From Acidobacteriota bacterium (lineage in GTDB: Bacteria; Acidobacteriota; Thermoanaerobaculia; Gp7-AA8), in NCBI GenBank assembly GCA_003223645.1, contig QHVT01000003.1, forward strand, positions 620,001 through 684,000: a DNA stretch of 64,000 nucleotides. The letters run 5' to 3'. Positions within the stretch are counted from its first letter, which is position 1. Every line of letters begins with the position of its first letter. The notes under the pieces were generated by a model that was given only the letters and a program-made list of their open reading frames with translations, did not search any database and was not told the origin of the DNA. A program made the position numbers and the translations under genes. Below are positions 51,407-59,709 of this stretch, piece by piece.

Positions 51407-53777
51407 CTCCGCACAAGCCAAGTGGACTCCCCATCCCGCCGACGGCGTCGAGATGCGACTCTCCCGCGAAGGCGAGATCAACCGCCTCGATTTCGACTTT
51501 CACGGCCACGGCGGCTACGCGATCGCGCGTCGCGAAGTCGAGGTCGATCTGCCGGCGAACTATCAGTTCACGTTTCGCATTCGCGGCGAGGCGCCGATCG
51601 AGACGCTCGAGCTCAAGTTGATTCGCGGCGACGACGTGTGGTGGACGAATCGCCGCGACTTCGCATTTCCGCGCGAATGGTCGACAGTCGTGACGAAGAA
51701 GCGGCAGATTTCGTTCGCATGGGGACCGTCCGGCGGCGGCGACGCGAAACACATCAACGCGATGGAAGTCGTCGTCACTGCGGGCAGCGGAGGAAAGGGA
51801 ACGGTCTGGTTCACCGATCCCGTGCTCGAAGAGTTGCTCGTGACGAACGAGATCGGCGGATTGATCATCGACTGCGCGTCGTGCAGCGTGCCGGACGCAT
51901 TGCAGGAGCGCGTTGGCAATCAGCTGTTTGTGTGGCTGCCCGACGCGCCGACGCAAACACCGCGCATTGCCGGAGAAACGCGCAGCGTGACGACGCAGCC
52001 GCCTTCGTGGGCGCCGGCGAAAAATGATTTCTACTCGATCGTCGCGAAGCACGCGACGCGCGGCGAATACCCGCGCTACTTCGTCGGCGAGCAGTCGTAC
52101 TGGACGGTGATCGGCGCCGACGGCGCGGAGAACGAGGCGCTGGTCGGCGAAGACGGCGCGGTCGAGCCGTTCAAGAGCGGCGAGTCGATCGAGCCGTTTC
52201 TCATCGTCGACGGCAAGCGGCTCACATGGGCGGACGTCGACATCACGCAGTCGCTTGCCGAAGGCGACTTGCCGATTCCGTCGGTGACGTGGACGACGAA
52301 GAACGCGTCGATGACGATGACCGCGGCGGTGAGCAGCTCGTCGATGCTGCAGCTGCGCTATCGCGTGCGCGGGAACGCGTCACTCCGACTCGAGAAACGG
52401 CCGTTTCAGGTGAATCCGTCGACGCAGTTCCTCAACACCGAAGGCGGCGTCGCGAAGGTGTTTCATCCGGAGCTGAAGCACGTCCCGGAGTGGTGCGCGC
52501 CTCCGGCGCGCTTTTCGAAAGGCGCGCCGGAGGCGCGCACCACTCGATGTGAAATCGACATCCCGCTGCAAGCCGGCGCGAAGCACGAGCCGTTCGAGAA
52601 AATCGCGGCGGACTGGCGCGAGAAGCTGCATCGCGTCGCGATCGACATCGCAGGCGCGCCGGAGATCGGCGACACGATCCGCGCGAACCTCGCGTACACG
52701 CTCATCCATCGCGACGGCCCCGCTCTGCAGCCGGGCTCGCGCTCGTACGAGCGCGCGTGGATTCGCGACGGCGCGCTCATCTCTTCGCTGCTGCTGCGAC
52801 TCGGACATGCCGCCATCGCGAAGCAGTTCGCGACGTGGTTCGCGTCGTTTCAATACGACAACGGAAAAGTTCCGTGCTGCGTCGACAAACGCGGCGCCGA
52901 TCCCGTTCCGGAGAACGACAGTCACGGCGAGCTGATTTTTCTCATCGACGAGATCGAGCGGTACACGGGCGAGAAGATTCTGCAGTCGCACAAAGAAGCG
53001 GCCGCGCGCTACATCAATGAACTGCGCGCGCAGAATCACGGCGAGTTCGAAGGATTGGTCACCGAGTCGATCAGTCACGAGGGCTACTCCGCGAAGCCGG
53101 TGCATTCGTACTGGGACGATTTTTTCTGCGTGAAAGGCGTGAACACTCCCGACTTTCGGCGCGACGTTGCGGATTCCATTCGTCGCACGATCGACAAACA
53201 TCAACTCGACTACGTCCCCGCATCCGTCGAGCTCGCGGACTTCGATCCGACGTCGACGTCGATCGCGATCTCACCCCTTGGCCTCGCGACGCTGCTCCCT
53301 GAAAAGGAACTGCGCCGCACGTACGAAAAGTATCTGTCGAACCTCGCGCGCCCGCGCGCCGACTACACGCCCTACGAAATGCGCAACATCGGCGCATTGA
53401 TCCGCCTCGGCGAAAAGAATCGCGCGCTGCAACTCGTCGATCTCTTCATGCTCGACCGCCGGCCGCGCGGATGGAAACAGTGGGCCGAGGTCGTGCGGAC
53501 GGAGTATCGGAAAGCGGGATTCATCGGCGACATGCCGCACGCGTGGGTCGCGTCGGATTTCATCCGCTCGGTCCTCGATGCGATTGCGTACGAACGCGAA
53601 GACGGCACGCTCGTGATCGGCGCGGGAGTGCCGCGCCGCTGGCTGCCGCTGCATGTCGGTCCGCTGGCGACGAGTCAGGGCGCGATTGACGTGCGCATCA
53701 GTCGCAACGGAAAGGTCGACGTGAAGGGCGCGAGGAATTACGTGATCGCGTTTTCGGAGTCGCCGTCGAACAAGTGA
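51306..53777 (+). CDS. Secreted six-hairpin glycosidase-like protein with repeat-encoded signal peptide
   Basis: An 823-residue exported protein. A palindromic element (51306-51406) provides the start codon and the whole signal peptide: MKAEGRRQKAEVRSLR then LLALLLTSALCLLPSAFISA with an AxA-like cleavage site. Residues about 37-165 form a beta-sandwich, possibly carbohydrate-binding. About 420-740 look like an (alpha/alpha)6 catalytic domain (SYERAWIRDGALISSLLLRL; VHSYWDDFFCVKGV; WIRDGA as in GH15-like enzymes). Near residue 400 the frame crosses a family B palindrome. Last gene of the transporter operon; it probably trims glucan outside the cytoplasm. Its 3' end overlaps the convergent ATPase gene by 40 bases. 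Confidence 0.82.
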   Translation: MKAEGRRQKAEVRSLRLLALLLTSALCLLPSAFISAQAKWTPHPADGVEMRLSREGEINRLDFDFHGHGGYAIARREVEVDLPANYQFTFRIRGEAPIETLELKLIRGDDVWWTNRRDFAFPREWSTVVTKKRQISFAWGPSGGGDAKHINAMEVVVTAGSGGKGTVWFTDPVLEELLVTNEIGGLIIDCASCSVPDALQERVGNQLFVWLPDAPTQTPRIAGETRSVTTQPPSWAPAKNDFYSIVAKHATRGEYPRYFVGEQSYWTVIGADGAENEALVGEDGAVEPFKSGESIEPFLIVDGKRLTWADVDITQSLAEGDLPIPSVTWTTKNASMTMTAAVSSSSMLQLRYRVRGNASLRLEKRPFQVNPSTQFLNTEGGVAKVFHPELKHVPEWCAPPARFSKGAPEARTTRCEIDIPLQAGAKHEPFEKIAADWREKLHRVAIDIAGAPEIGDTIRANLAYTLIHRDGPALQPGSRSYERAWIRDGALISSLLLRLGHAAIAKQFATWFASFQYDNGKVPCCVDKRGADPVPENDSHGELIFLIDEIERYTGEKILQSHKEAAARYINELRAQNHGEFEGLVTESISHEGYSAKPVHSYWDDFFCVKGVNTPDFRRDVADSIRRTIDKHQLDYVPASVELADFDPTSTSIAISPLGLATLLPEKELRRTYEKYLSNLARPRADYTPYEMRNIGALIRLGEKNRALQLVDLFMLDRRPRGWKQWAEVVRTEYRKAGFIGDMPHAWVASDFIRSVLDAIAYEREDGTLVIGAGVPRRWLPLHVGPLATSQGAIDVRISRNGKVDVKGARNYVIAFSESPSNK
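52488..52545. repeat. Palindromic element, family B, copy 2 (in glycosidase gene)
   Basis: 58 bp with arms GAGTGGTGCGCGCCTCCGGC and GCCGGAGGCGCGCACCACTC, a perfect 20-bp inverted repeat around a TTTTCGAAA-like centre. It is read in frame (APPARFSKGAPEARTT). Confidence 0.92.
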
Positions 53778-54817
53778 AGGCGCGTCGCGTCGACGCCGAG
53801 GGAGATCGCGTCGCCGGCGCGCGGCGCTTCGTGCGGCTCGAAGATCGCGACGAGTTTCTCAGTGCCCGCGGTCGCGTAGACGATCGACTCGTGTCCGACC
53901 GGCTCGACGAGATCGACGGTCGCTTGGATGACGTGGGACAGGCTGTCCCCGAGCGCAGGCTGGAAAGCCTGCGGTACACCTAGATGTTCGGGACGGATGC
54001 CGATGATCACGCGGCGTCCGGGCTCCAGCGGCATGCGAAGCGGCAGCGTGAATGACGACGTGCGCAGCGCCGAGTCTTCGACCGTCGCCTTCAGCAGGTT
54101 CATCGGCGGCGTGCCGATGAACTGCGCGACGAATGCGTTCGCGGGATGTTCATAGACGTCGCGCGGCGTGCCGACCTGCTGGATTTTTCCCTCGCGCATG
54201 ACGGTGATGCGATGGCCCATCGTCATCGCCTCGACCTGATCGTGCGTGACGTAGACCGACGTCGTGCCGAGGGATTGCTGGAGCTTCGTGATCTCGGCGC
54301 GCGTTTGCACGCGCAGTTTTGCGTCGAGATTCGAGAGCGGCTCGTCGAAAAGAAACACGGCCGGCTGCCGCACGATCGCGCGTCCGACGGCGACGCGCTG
54401 TCGCTGTCCGCCGGACAACTCTTTCGGCTTGCGGTCGAGCACGTGCGAGATGCCGAGGATATCGGCGGCGAAGTTGACGCGGCGATTCATCTCGTCCTTC
54501 GCGACGCCGCGCATCTTCAGTCCGAACTCGAGGTTCTCGCGCACGCTCATGTGCGGGTAGAGCGCGTAGCTCTGAAAGACCATCGCGATGTCGCGGTCTT
54601 TCGGCGCGAGGTTGTTGACGACGCGGCCGCCGATCGACACGGTACCGGCGCTGACGTCCTCGAGGCCGGCGATCATGCGCAGCGCGGTCGACTTGCCACA
54701 GCCGGACGGACCGACGAGCACCATCAGCTCGTGATCGTCGATGTGCAGGTTGAGATTCTCGATGACCGAGACATCGCCGTACCGCTTCGCGACTTCGGTG
54801 AACGTGACGTCGGCCAT
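53738..54817 (-). CDS. Sugar ABC transporter ATP-binding protein (MalK/UgpC type)
   Basis: A 359-residue ATPase that energises CUT1 sugar importers. Walker A GPSGCGKST at 36-44, signature LSGGQRQRVAVGRA near 134, Walker B FLFDEPLSNLDA, and switch His in YVTHDQVEAMT; the C-terminal TOBE domain starts near 235. In the TOBE domain the frame crosses a family D palindrome (residues about 280-295, GVPQAFQPALGDSLSH), which replaces or extends a surface loop. It converges on the glycosidase gene with a 40-base overlap. It likely serves the transporter encoded nearby, and perhaps others. Confidence 0.96.
   Translation of the reverse strand: MADVTFTEVAKRYGDVSVIENLNLHIDDHELMVLVGPSGCGKSTALRMIAGLEDVSAGTVSIGGRVVNNLAPKDRDIAMVFQSYALYPHMSVRENLEFGLKMRGVAKDEMNRRVNFAADILGISHVLDRKPKELSGGQRQRVAVGRAIVRQPAVFLFDEPLSNLDAKLRVQTRAEITKLQQSLGTTSVYVTHDQVEAMTMGHRITVMREGKIQQVGTPRDVYEHPANAFVAQFIGTPPMNLLKATVEDSALRTSSFTLPLRMPLEPGRRVIIGIRPEHLGVPQAFQPALGDSLSHVIQATVDLVEPVGHESIVYATAGTEKLVAIFEPHEAPRAGDAISLGVDATRLHLFDGDSENAIT
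53933..53978. repeat. Palindromic element, family D, copy 2 (in the MalK-type gene)
   Basis: Two hairpins: GGGACAG/CTGTCCC and CGCAGGCT-GGAA-AGCCTGCG. It shares the core with 27992-28041. It is read in frame within the TOBE domain. Confidence 0.85.
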
Positions 54818-54826
54818 GCGCGTAGT

Positions 54827-56143
54827 TTAGAACTGAAAGTAAATGAACGGCGCGCTGGTATTAGGCCAGAAGAGGACGAACGCGGCGCCGATGATCGCGC
54901 ACGCAACGGCCTGCACCGCGAGCGGCGCGCGCGAGAGACGCTCGTCGAGATTGCGCGGCATCGCGAAGAAGAGCGCGATCAGCGCGACGCTGGTGATGAA
55001 GTAAAGGCCGGTGAGTCCGCGGTGCGCGAGCGAGAAGTCGAAGTCGAAGACGACGAACTTTTTCATCGCGATGAACATCGCGCGGAAGTCGTGGACGCGG
55101 AACGCGATCCATGTGAGGAGCAGGCAGTAATAGAAGAGGATGCGAGGCATGTGCTTGCTGATGATCAAAAGCACGCCGTGCATCGCGCCCCAGAGCACGA
55201 AGTTCCAGCTCGCGCCGTGCCAGAGGCCGCCGAGAACCATCGTGATCATCAGATTGCGGATGCGGTAGCGGCGATTGCCGCCGAGTGGGATGTAAAGATA
55301 GTCGCGGAGCCACGTCGAGAGGCTGATGTGCCAGCGATGCCAGAACTCGCGCGGATTCTTCGCGGCGTACGGATGATCGAAGTTGAGCGGGATCTCGAAG
55401 CCGAAGAGGCGTGCGAGTGCGCGGGCCATGTCGGAGTAGCCGGAGAAGTCGCAGTAGATCTGAATCGCGAACGCGATCGTCGCGATCCAGATGACGGTGC
55501 TCGGCCAGAGGTGCGGCTTCGCGAAGACGATGCCGATCAGCGATCCGAGGTTGTCGGCGACGAGCACTTTCTTCGCGAGTCCGCGAAGAAACAGGAAGAG
55601 GATCGACGGTGAGAACTGCAACTCGACGCGGCGCTGCAGCTGCGGGAGAAATTGTTTCGCGCGAAGGATCGGTCCGGCGACGAGGACGGGGAAGAAGGCG
55701 ATGAACAGCGCGAAGTCGAGCGCAGAGCGGCACGCGGGGATCTCGCGGCGGTACACATCGATCGTGTAGCTCATCGTGTGGAAGGTGTAGAACGAGATGC
55801 CGATCGGCAGGAGCACGCCGGCGATCGGTGCGCCGATCGCGTTTGCGACGAAATCGTAGTATTTGAAAAATCCGAGCAGGCCGAGGTTCGCGGTCAGGCT
55901 GACGATCAACAGCGTGCGCCGTTGCACGTCGCGCTGCTCCGCTTCGATGGCCTGCGCAATGAAGTAGTCGAGGAACGTGGTGAAGAGAAGCGGCGCGAGC
56001 AGCGGGACGCTCCACCATCCATAAAAGGTGTAGCTCGCGGCGAGAAGAATGACTTTGCGGCCGGTCGCGTTGCGGACACTCGCAACGAGCGCGATCGTGA
56101 ATGCGAGAAAGACGGCGAACGCGAGCGTGTAGAACAGCATCAA
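54827..56143 (-). CDS. MBOAT family O-acyltransferase
   Basis: A 438-residue polytopic membrane protein of the MBOAT (AlgI/DltB-like) family. Typical segments: FYGWWSVPLLAPLLFTTFLD, IGISFYTFHTMSYTIDVYRR, FFPVLVAGPILRAKQFLPQL, FWHRWHISLSTWLRDYLYIP and the catalytic His in LGGLWHGASWNFVLWG. It moves acyl groups across the membrane to acetylate extracellular polysaccharide or other surface polymers. There is no companion AlgJ/AlgX-like gene nearby in the window. The start could be either of two consecutive Met codons. Confidence 0.92.
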   Translation of the reverse strand: MMLFYTLAFAVFLAFTIALVASVRNATGRKVILLAASYTFYGWWSVPLLAPLLFTTFLDYFIAQAIEAEQRDVQRRTLLIVSLTANLGLLGFFKYYDFVANAIGAPIAGVLLPIGISFYTFHTMSYTIDVYRREIPACRSALDFALFIAFFPVLVAGPILRAKQFLPQLQRRVELQFSPSILFLFLRGLAKKVLVADNLGSLIGIVFAKPHLWPSTVIWIATIAFAIQIYCDFSGYSDMARALARLFGFEIPLNFDHPYAAKNPREFWHRWHISLSTWLRDYLYIPLGGNRRYRIRNLMITMVLGGLWHGASWNFVLWGAMHGVLLIISKHMPRILFYYCLLLTWIAFRVHDFRAMFIAMKKFVVFDFDFSLAHRGLTGLYFITSVALIALFFAMPRNLDERLSRAPLAVQAVACAIIGAAFVLFWPNTSAPFIYFQF

Positions 56144-56227
56144 ACGGAATAGTTTGCCGTCACCGGAGCATTTGCATACAGTTACTGCCCCTCGCGGGCA
56201 AAATCTTTAACAATCTGCCAGCTCCTT

Positions 56228-56251
56228 GAACCACTCCGAAAGGGAGGGTTC
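56228..56251 (+). promoter_or_regulatory. Hairpin in rpsF leader, possible S6:S18 autoregulatory site
   Basis: GAACC-A-CTCC with loop GAAAG and GGAG-GGTTC: a nine-bp stem with one bulged A, 22 bases before the rpsF start. A CCG-containing hairpin upstream of rpsF is the known S6:S18 autoregulation motif. The match here is by position and general shape only. Confidence 0.35.
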
Positions 56252-56273
56252 CGCTAGGCCAGAAGGAGGTTTC

Positions 56274-56699
56274 ATGAGGACTTATGAAGTCCTGTTCATC
56301 CTTTCTCCGCAAGTGACGGAGGAAGAATCCACGACGCTCATCAGCGATTTCAAGAGCGTCGCCGAGCGCAACGGCGCCACGCTGAAGAACGAAGAAGCGT
56401 GGGGTCGCCGCCGTCTCGCATATCCCATCCATAAATTCACCGAGGGTGTCTATCACCTGTTCGTGCTGGAAAGCGACTCCTCGCTGTCCGAGCTTGACCG
56501 GCGCATGAAGAACGTCGACCGCGTTCTGCGTCACGTGATCGTGCGCACGGATGAAGACCACAAGCGCGCCGACAAACTGGCGAAGCGCAATCCGAAGAAG
56601 GACCGCGCTCGTCCGGTCGCGGCCCCGGTCGCAGCCGCGGCTCCGGCTCCATCGCCCGAGGCGGCGATGGAAGGACTCGAGGAAGCGCCGCAGGCGTAA
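56274..56699 (+). CDS. rpsF: 30S ribosomal protein S6
   Basis: A 141-residue S6 (MRTYEVLFILSPQVTEEEST; EEAWGRRRLAYPIHKFTEGV; MKNVDRVLRHVIVRTDED). The C-terminal about 40 residues form an Ala/Pro-rich tail. The ATG at 56274 has a strong AGAAGGAGG ribosome site. It is the first gene of the rpsF-rpsR-DUF2232-rplI cluster; ssb and dnaB, often present here, are missing. Confidence 0.97.
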   Translation: MRTYEVLFILSPQVTEEESTTLISDFKSVAERNGATLKNEEAWGRRRLAYPIHKFTEGVYHLFVLESDSSLSELDRRMKNVDRVLRHVIVRTDEDHKRADKLAKRNPKKDRARPVAAPVAAAAPAPSPEAAMEGLEEAPQA

Positions 56700-56711
56700 G
56701 GAGAACGACAG

Positions 56712-57032
56712 ATGGCAACCATGTCTACAGGTGGTCCGAGAAGGGGTCCGGGCGGACCGGGTGGCGGAGACGATCGCCGCGGCGGTCCGGGCGGACAGCA
56801 GGGCGGCAAGAAGAAGTTTTTCTATCGCCGCAAGCGCGTCTGCAAGTTCTGCGTCGAGAAGATCGAGTACATCGACTTCAAGGACGTGAAGACGCTGCAG
56901 CAGTTCATCCCGGAGCGCGGCAAGATTCTTCCGCGCCGCATCTCCGGCACGTGCGCGCTGCATCAGCGCAAACTGCAGAACGCGATCAAGCGCGCGCGCA
57001 TCGCCGCGCTGCTTCCGTTCACTGCTGACTGA
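56712..57032 (+). CDS. rpsR: 30S ribosomal protein S18 with Gly/Arg-rich N-terminal extension
   Basis: A 106-residue S18. The conserved core starts at [20 protein letters not shown] and continues [20 protein letters not shown], the CxxC plus C/H ligands of the zinc-containing S18 form. About 30 Gly/Arg/Pro-rich residues ([20 protein letters not shown]) precede the core, longer than in most S18 proteins. It binds S6 in the platform of the small subunit. Confidence 0.97.
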   Translation: MATMSTGGPRRGPGGPGGGDDRRGGPGGQQGGKKKFFYRRKRVCKFCVEKIEYIDFKDVKTLQQFIPERGKILPRRISGTCALHQRKLQNAIKRARIAALLPFTAD

Positions 57033-57041
57033 TTTTTATCG

Positions 57042-58067
57042 ATGATCGACACGTCTCTCCATCAGAGCGAGCCGGTGATGCTGCCGGGACGGCCGTGGGG
57101 CCGGACTGTGCGCAGCATTGCCGGATATGCGCTGCTGACGGCGCTGATGATCCGCAGCGAGCTGACAGTATTCATCCCGGCGACGGTGATTCACAGCGCG
57201 ATCCGCAACGGGCGCCGCTCGACATGGATCATGCTCGCGCTGGCGACGCTTTTGGGCTTCGCGCTGTTCGCGATCAACCCGGCGACCGAGCTGCAGATGA
57301 TGCAGCGGTTTTCCTATCTCGCGGTGACGGTGCTGGCGATCGCACTACCGTCGATGATCGCGCTGCCGATGATCGAGCGCGGCGAAACGTTCGGCCGCGT
57401 GCTGATGATCATGCTGCTCGGCAGCGCGGCCGGCCTCGGCGTCGTCGAGCTCGGCGCGCGCGCGGCGGCTTCGTTTTCTCCGTACGCGATGTTCGTCGCC
57501 GATGCGAAAGTGACGACGGCCGTGTACGCGAAGGCGTATGCCGCGAGCGGGATGCCCGCAGCCGCGGTGACGCTCATGGAACGCTGGAATGCGTACTACA
57601 CCAGCGTGCTGCTGCCGGGGGCGTTGCTCGTGATGAATGCAGTCTCGTTCGTGCTCAGCCTGATGATGATCGGCCGGCTGCGCTCGTGGTTCGAGTTCGC
57701 AGCGAAGCGCAAGCTCACGGCGCCCGGCGTCTATCTGTTCCGCAATTTCGCATTGCCGGAGTGGGCCCTGTTCGCTTTCATTCTCGGCGGCGTCGCGCCG
57801 CTGTTGAAGGGAACGCTGCAGGCGGTGAGCGCCAACATGCTGATGGTCGCGGTGTTCCTGTTCCTGCTGCAGGGATTCGCACTGCTGCGATTCCTGCTCG
57901 CGTCAGCGGGCGTCGGCTTCATCGGCGCGCTGTTCGCGTTCGGGTTCACGTTCATCACCGGCGTCGGGCCGATGCTGCTCGGCGTAGCGGGACTGTTCGA
58001 TCCGTTTTTTGATTTCCGACATTACAAGAAGCGAAAGGACGACTCTCATGAAGGTCATTCTGACTGA
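57042..58067 (+). CDS. DUF2232 (YybS-like) membrane protein
   Basis: A 341-residue protein with eight or nine hydrophobic segments, of the DUF2232/YybS type frequently encoded between rpsR and rplI. Function is not established. The N-terminus is cytoplasmic and polar (to about residue 20). Its end overlaps the rplI start by 20 bases, so they are translationally linked. Confidence 0.8.
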   Translation: MIDTSLHQSEPVMLPGRPWGRTVRSIAGYALLTALMIRSELTVFIPATVIHSAIRNGRRSTWIMLALATLLGFALFAINPATELQMMQRFSYLAVTVLAIALPSMIALPMIERGETFGRVLMIMLLGSAAGLGVVELGARAAASFSPYAMFVADAKVTTAVYAKAYAASGMPAAAVTLMERWNAYYTSVLLPGALLVMNAVSFVLSLMMIGRLRSWFEFAAKRKLTAPGVYLFRNFALPEWALFAFILGGVAPLLKGTLQAVSANMLMVAVFLFLLQGFALLRFLLASAGVGFIGALFAFGFTFITGVGPMLLGVAGLFDPFFDFRHYKKRKDDSHEGHSD

Positions 58068-58545
58068 GGAGATCCGCGGCCTCGGCACACGCGGCGACGT
58101 GGTGTCCGTGAAGGACGGCTACGCGCGGAACTATCTCTTCCCGAAAAATCTCGCGCGCGAAGCGACGACCGGTAATCTCAAGCAGATCGAGCACGAGCGC
58201 CGCAAGTGGACGGTGCTCGCGCAGCAGGAGAAGGACGCCGCGCAGAAGGCGGCGGATTCCGTGAAGGGCATCAAGATCGTGGTGCAGAAGCGCGTGGGCG
58301 AGCACGGCCAGCTGTTCGGCTCCGTGACCGCGAACGAGATTGCCGACGCGCTCGAGGCGAAGGGTGTCAATGTGGACAAGCGCCGCATCGAACTCGCGCA
58401 TCCGATCAAGAACACCGGCCTGCACGACGTCGAAGTGCGACTGCACAAAGACGTCGCGGCGCACATCCAGGTCGAAGTGCAGGCGATCGGCGTGGAGAAG
58501 CTCGAAGAGACTCCCGAGGCGGCAGCCGCACCCGCGGGAAAATAA
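58048..58545 (+). CDS. rplI: 50S ribosomal protein L9
   Basis: A 165-residue L9: MKVILTEEIRGLGTRGDVVS, then GYARNYLFPKNLAREATTGN, a long helix, and the C-terminal domain LFGSVTANEIADALEAKGV. The ATG at 58048 lies within the end of the DUF2232 gene and is preceded by GAAAGGA. A short Glu/Ala-rich tail is added. Confidence 0.97.
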   Translation: MKVILTEEIRGLGTRGDVVSVKDGYARNYLFPKNLAREATTGNLKQIEHERRKWTVLAQQEKDAAQKAADSVKGIKIVVQKRVGEHGQLFGSVTANEIADALEAKGVNVDKRRIELAHPIKNTGLHDVEVRLHKDVAAHIQVEVQAIGVEKLEETPEAAAAPAGK

Positions 58546-58554
58546 ACCTCGTCC

Positions 58555-59709
58555 ATGTCTGACGATCGTTTCATCGATTCGCCTCCCGCCGGCGCCGATG
58601 GCTGGCGGGAGGTTTGGCGCGACGATCGTCATTACCCGGGCAACTCGTTCCTGCGAAACATTTTTCGGCGCATCCTCGGGCCGGATGCGGAGCGGCAGCG
58701 AAACTTCAATCTCGTCATTCTCGATTTGATCACCGATCTGCGCAACGACATCGAAGCCGTGAGGCGCGACCTCCACGGCGACATCGAGAGCGTGCAGCGC
58801 GATGTCCGCGCGGCGGATGAAGGACTCGCAAGCGAGATCACGAAGATCCGCGAGCTGATCCCGATCGCGGCGAAGCGGAACGATGCGTTGATCGCTGCGC
58901 TCGATCAGAAGATCGAGACGCTGGCAGTGCGCATTCGGGACGTCGTCAATCCGACGGTCGGCCCCTCACCCGGCGCGGAGCCTGCCCTGAGCGGAGTCGA
59001 AGGGCGCCACCCTCTCCCCGCGGAGCGGGGAGAGGGGCAACAAGACGATGTGCTCTACCGGCGGCTCGAGGACGCGCTGCGAGGAAGCGAAGCGCATGTG
59101 CGTGCGGACGTCGCTCCGTACGTGGGGCTGGCGACAGATCATCAGCCGGTGCTCGACGTTGGCTGTGGCCGCGGCGAGCTCCTCGCCGCCTGTCGCGAAG
59201 CGGGCATCAACGCGCGCGGCGTCGACACGAACGAGCGATCGGTTGCCGATCTGCAGGCGCGCGGCTTCGACGTCGCGCTCGCCGGCGTTCCCGAATGTTT
59301 CGCATCGATCGACAACGCCTCCCTCGGCGCGATTGTCGCGATGCACGTCGTCGAGCACCTTCCTGTCGAGGCGCTGTTCGCGTTGTTCCGCGAGGCCGCG
59401 CGCACGCTGCGCGAGGGCGGGCTGCTGATGATCGAGACTCCGAATGCGGAGTCGCTCGTCGTCTCCGCCTCCGATTTCTGGCGCGATCCGACGCATCTCG
59501 CGCCGCGTCACGCCGCCGCGCTGACGGTGCTCGCGCGCGAGCACGGCTTTGCGATCGACGAAGTGCGCGCGGTGCACGAGCTGCCTGAAGGAATGCGCAT
59601 CCCGATTTTGCCGGCGGACGCGCCTGAATTGCAGCGCGTGGTGCACGCGATCAACGATCGTCTCTTTGCACCCCAGGACCTGCGATTGATCCTTCGCCGT
59701 ACGGCCTGA
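58555..59709 (+). CDS. SAM-dependent methyltransferase with N-terminal coiled coil
   Basis: A 384-residue protein. The N-terminal about 125 residues are helical/coiled-coil (LVILDLITDLRNDIEAVRRD). A class I methyltransferase domain begins near 195 with VLDVGCGRGELLAACREAGI (motif I) and continues AIVAMHVVEHLPVEALFALF and LREGGLLMIETPNAES. Such architecture is common in O-antigen/LPS modification methyltransferases. Between the two parts the frame passes through a palindromic element (58961-59038; PSPGAEPALSGVEGRHPLPA). Convergent with the rhomboid gene (59-base overlap). Confidence 0.85.
   Translation: MSDDRFIDSPPAGADGWREVWRDDRHYPGNSFLRNIFRRILGPDAERQRNFNLVILDLITDLRNDIEAVRRDLHGDIESVQRDVRAADEGLASEITKIRELIPIAAKRNDALIAALDQKIETLAVRIRDVVNPTVGPSPGAEPALSGVEGRHPLPAERGEGQQDDVLYRRLEDALRGSEAHVRADVAPYVGLATDHQPVLDVGCGRGELLAACREAGINARGVDTNERSVADLQARGFDVALAGVPECFASIDNASLGAIVAMHVVEHLPVEALFALFREAARTLREGGLLMIETPNAESLVVSASDFWRDPTHLAPRHAAALTVLAREHGFAIDEVRAVHELPEGMRIPILPADAPELQRVVHAINDRLFAPQDLRLILRRTA
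58961..59038. repeat. Palindromic element, family H, in the methyltransferase linker
   Basis: It contains CTCTCCCCGCGGAGCGGGGAGAG, a hairpin of 8-9 bp, plus CCTGAGCGGAGTCGAAGGG, both sequence types known from repeats in many bacteria, and outer arms GCCCCTC/GAGGGGC. It is read in frame. Confidence 0.8.
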
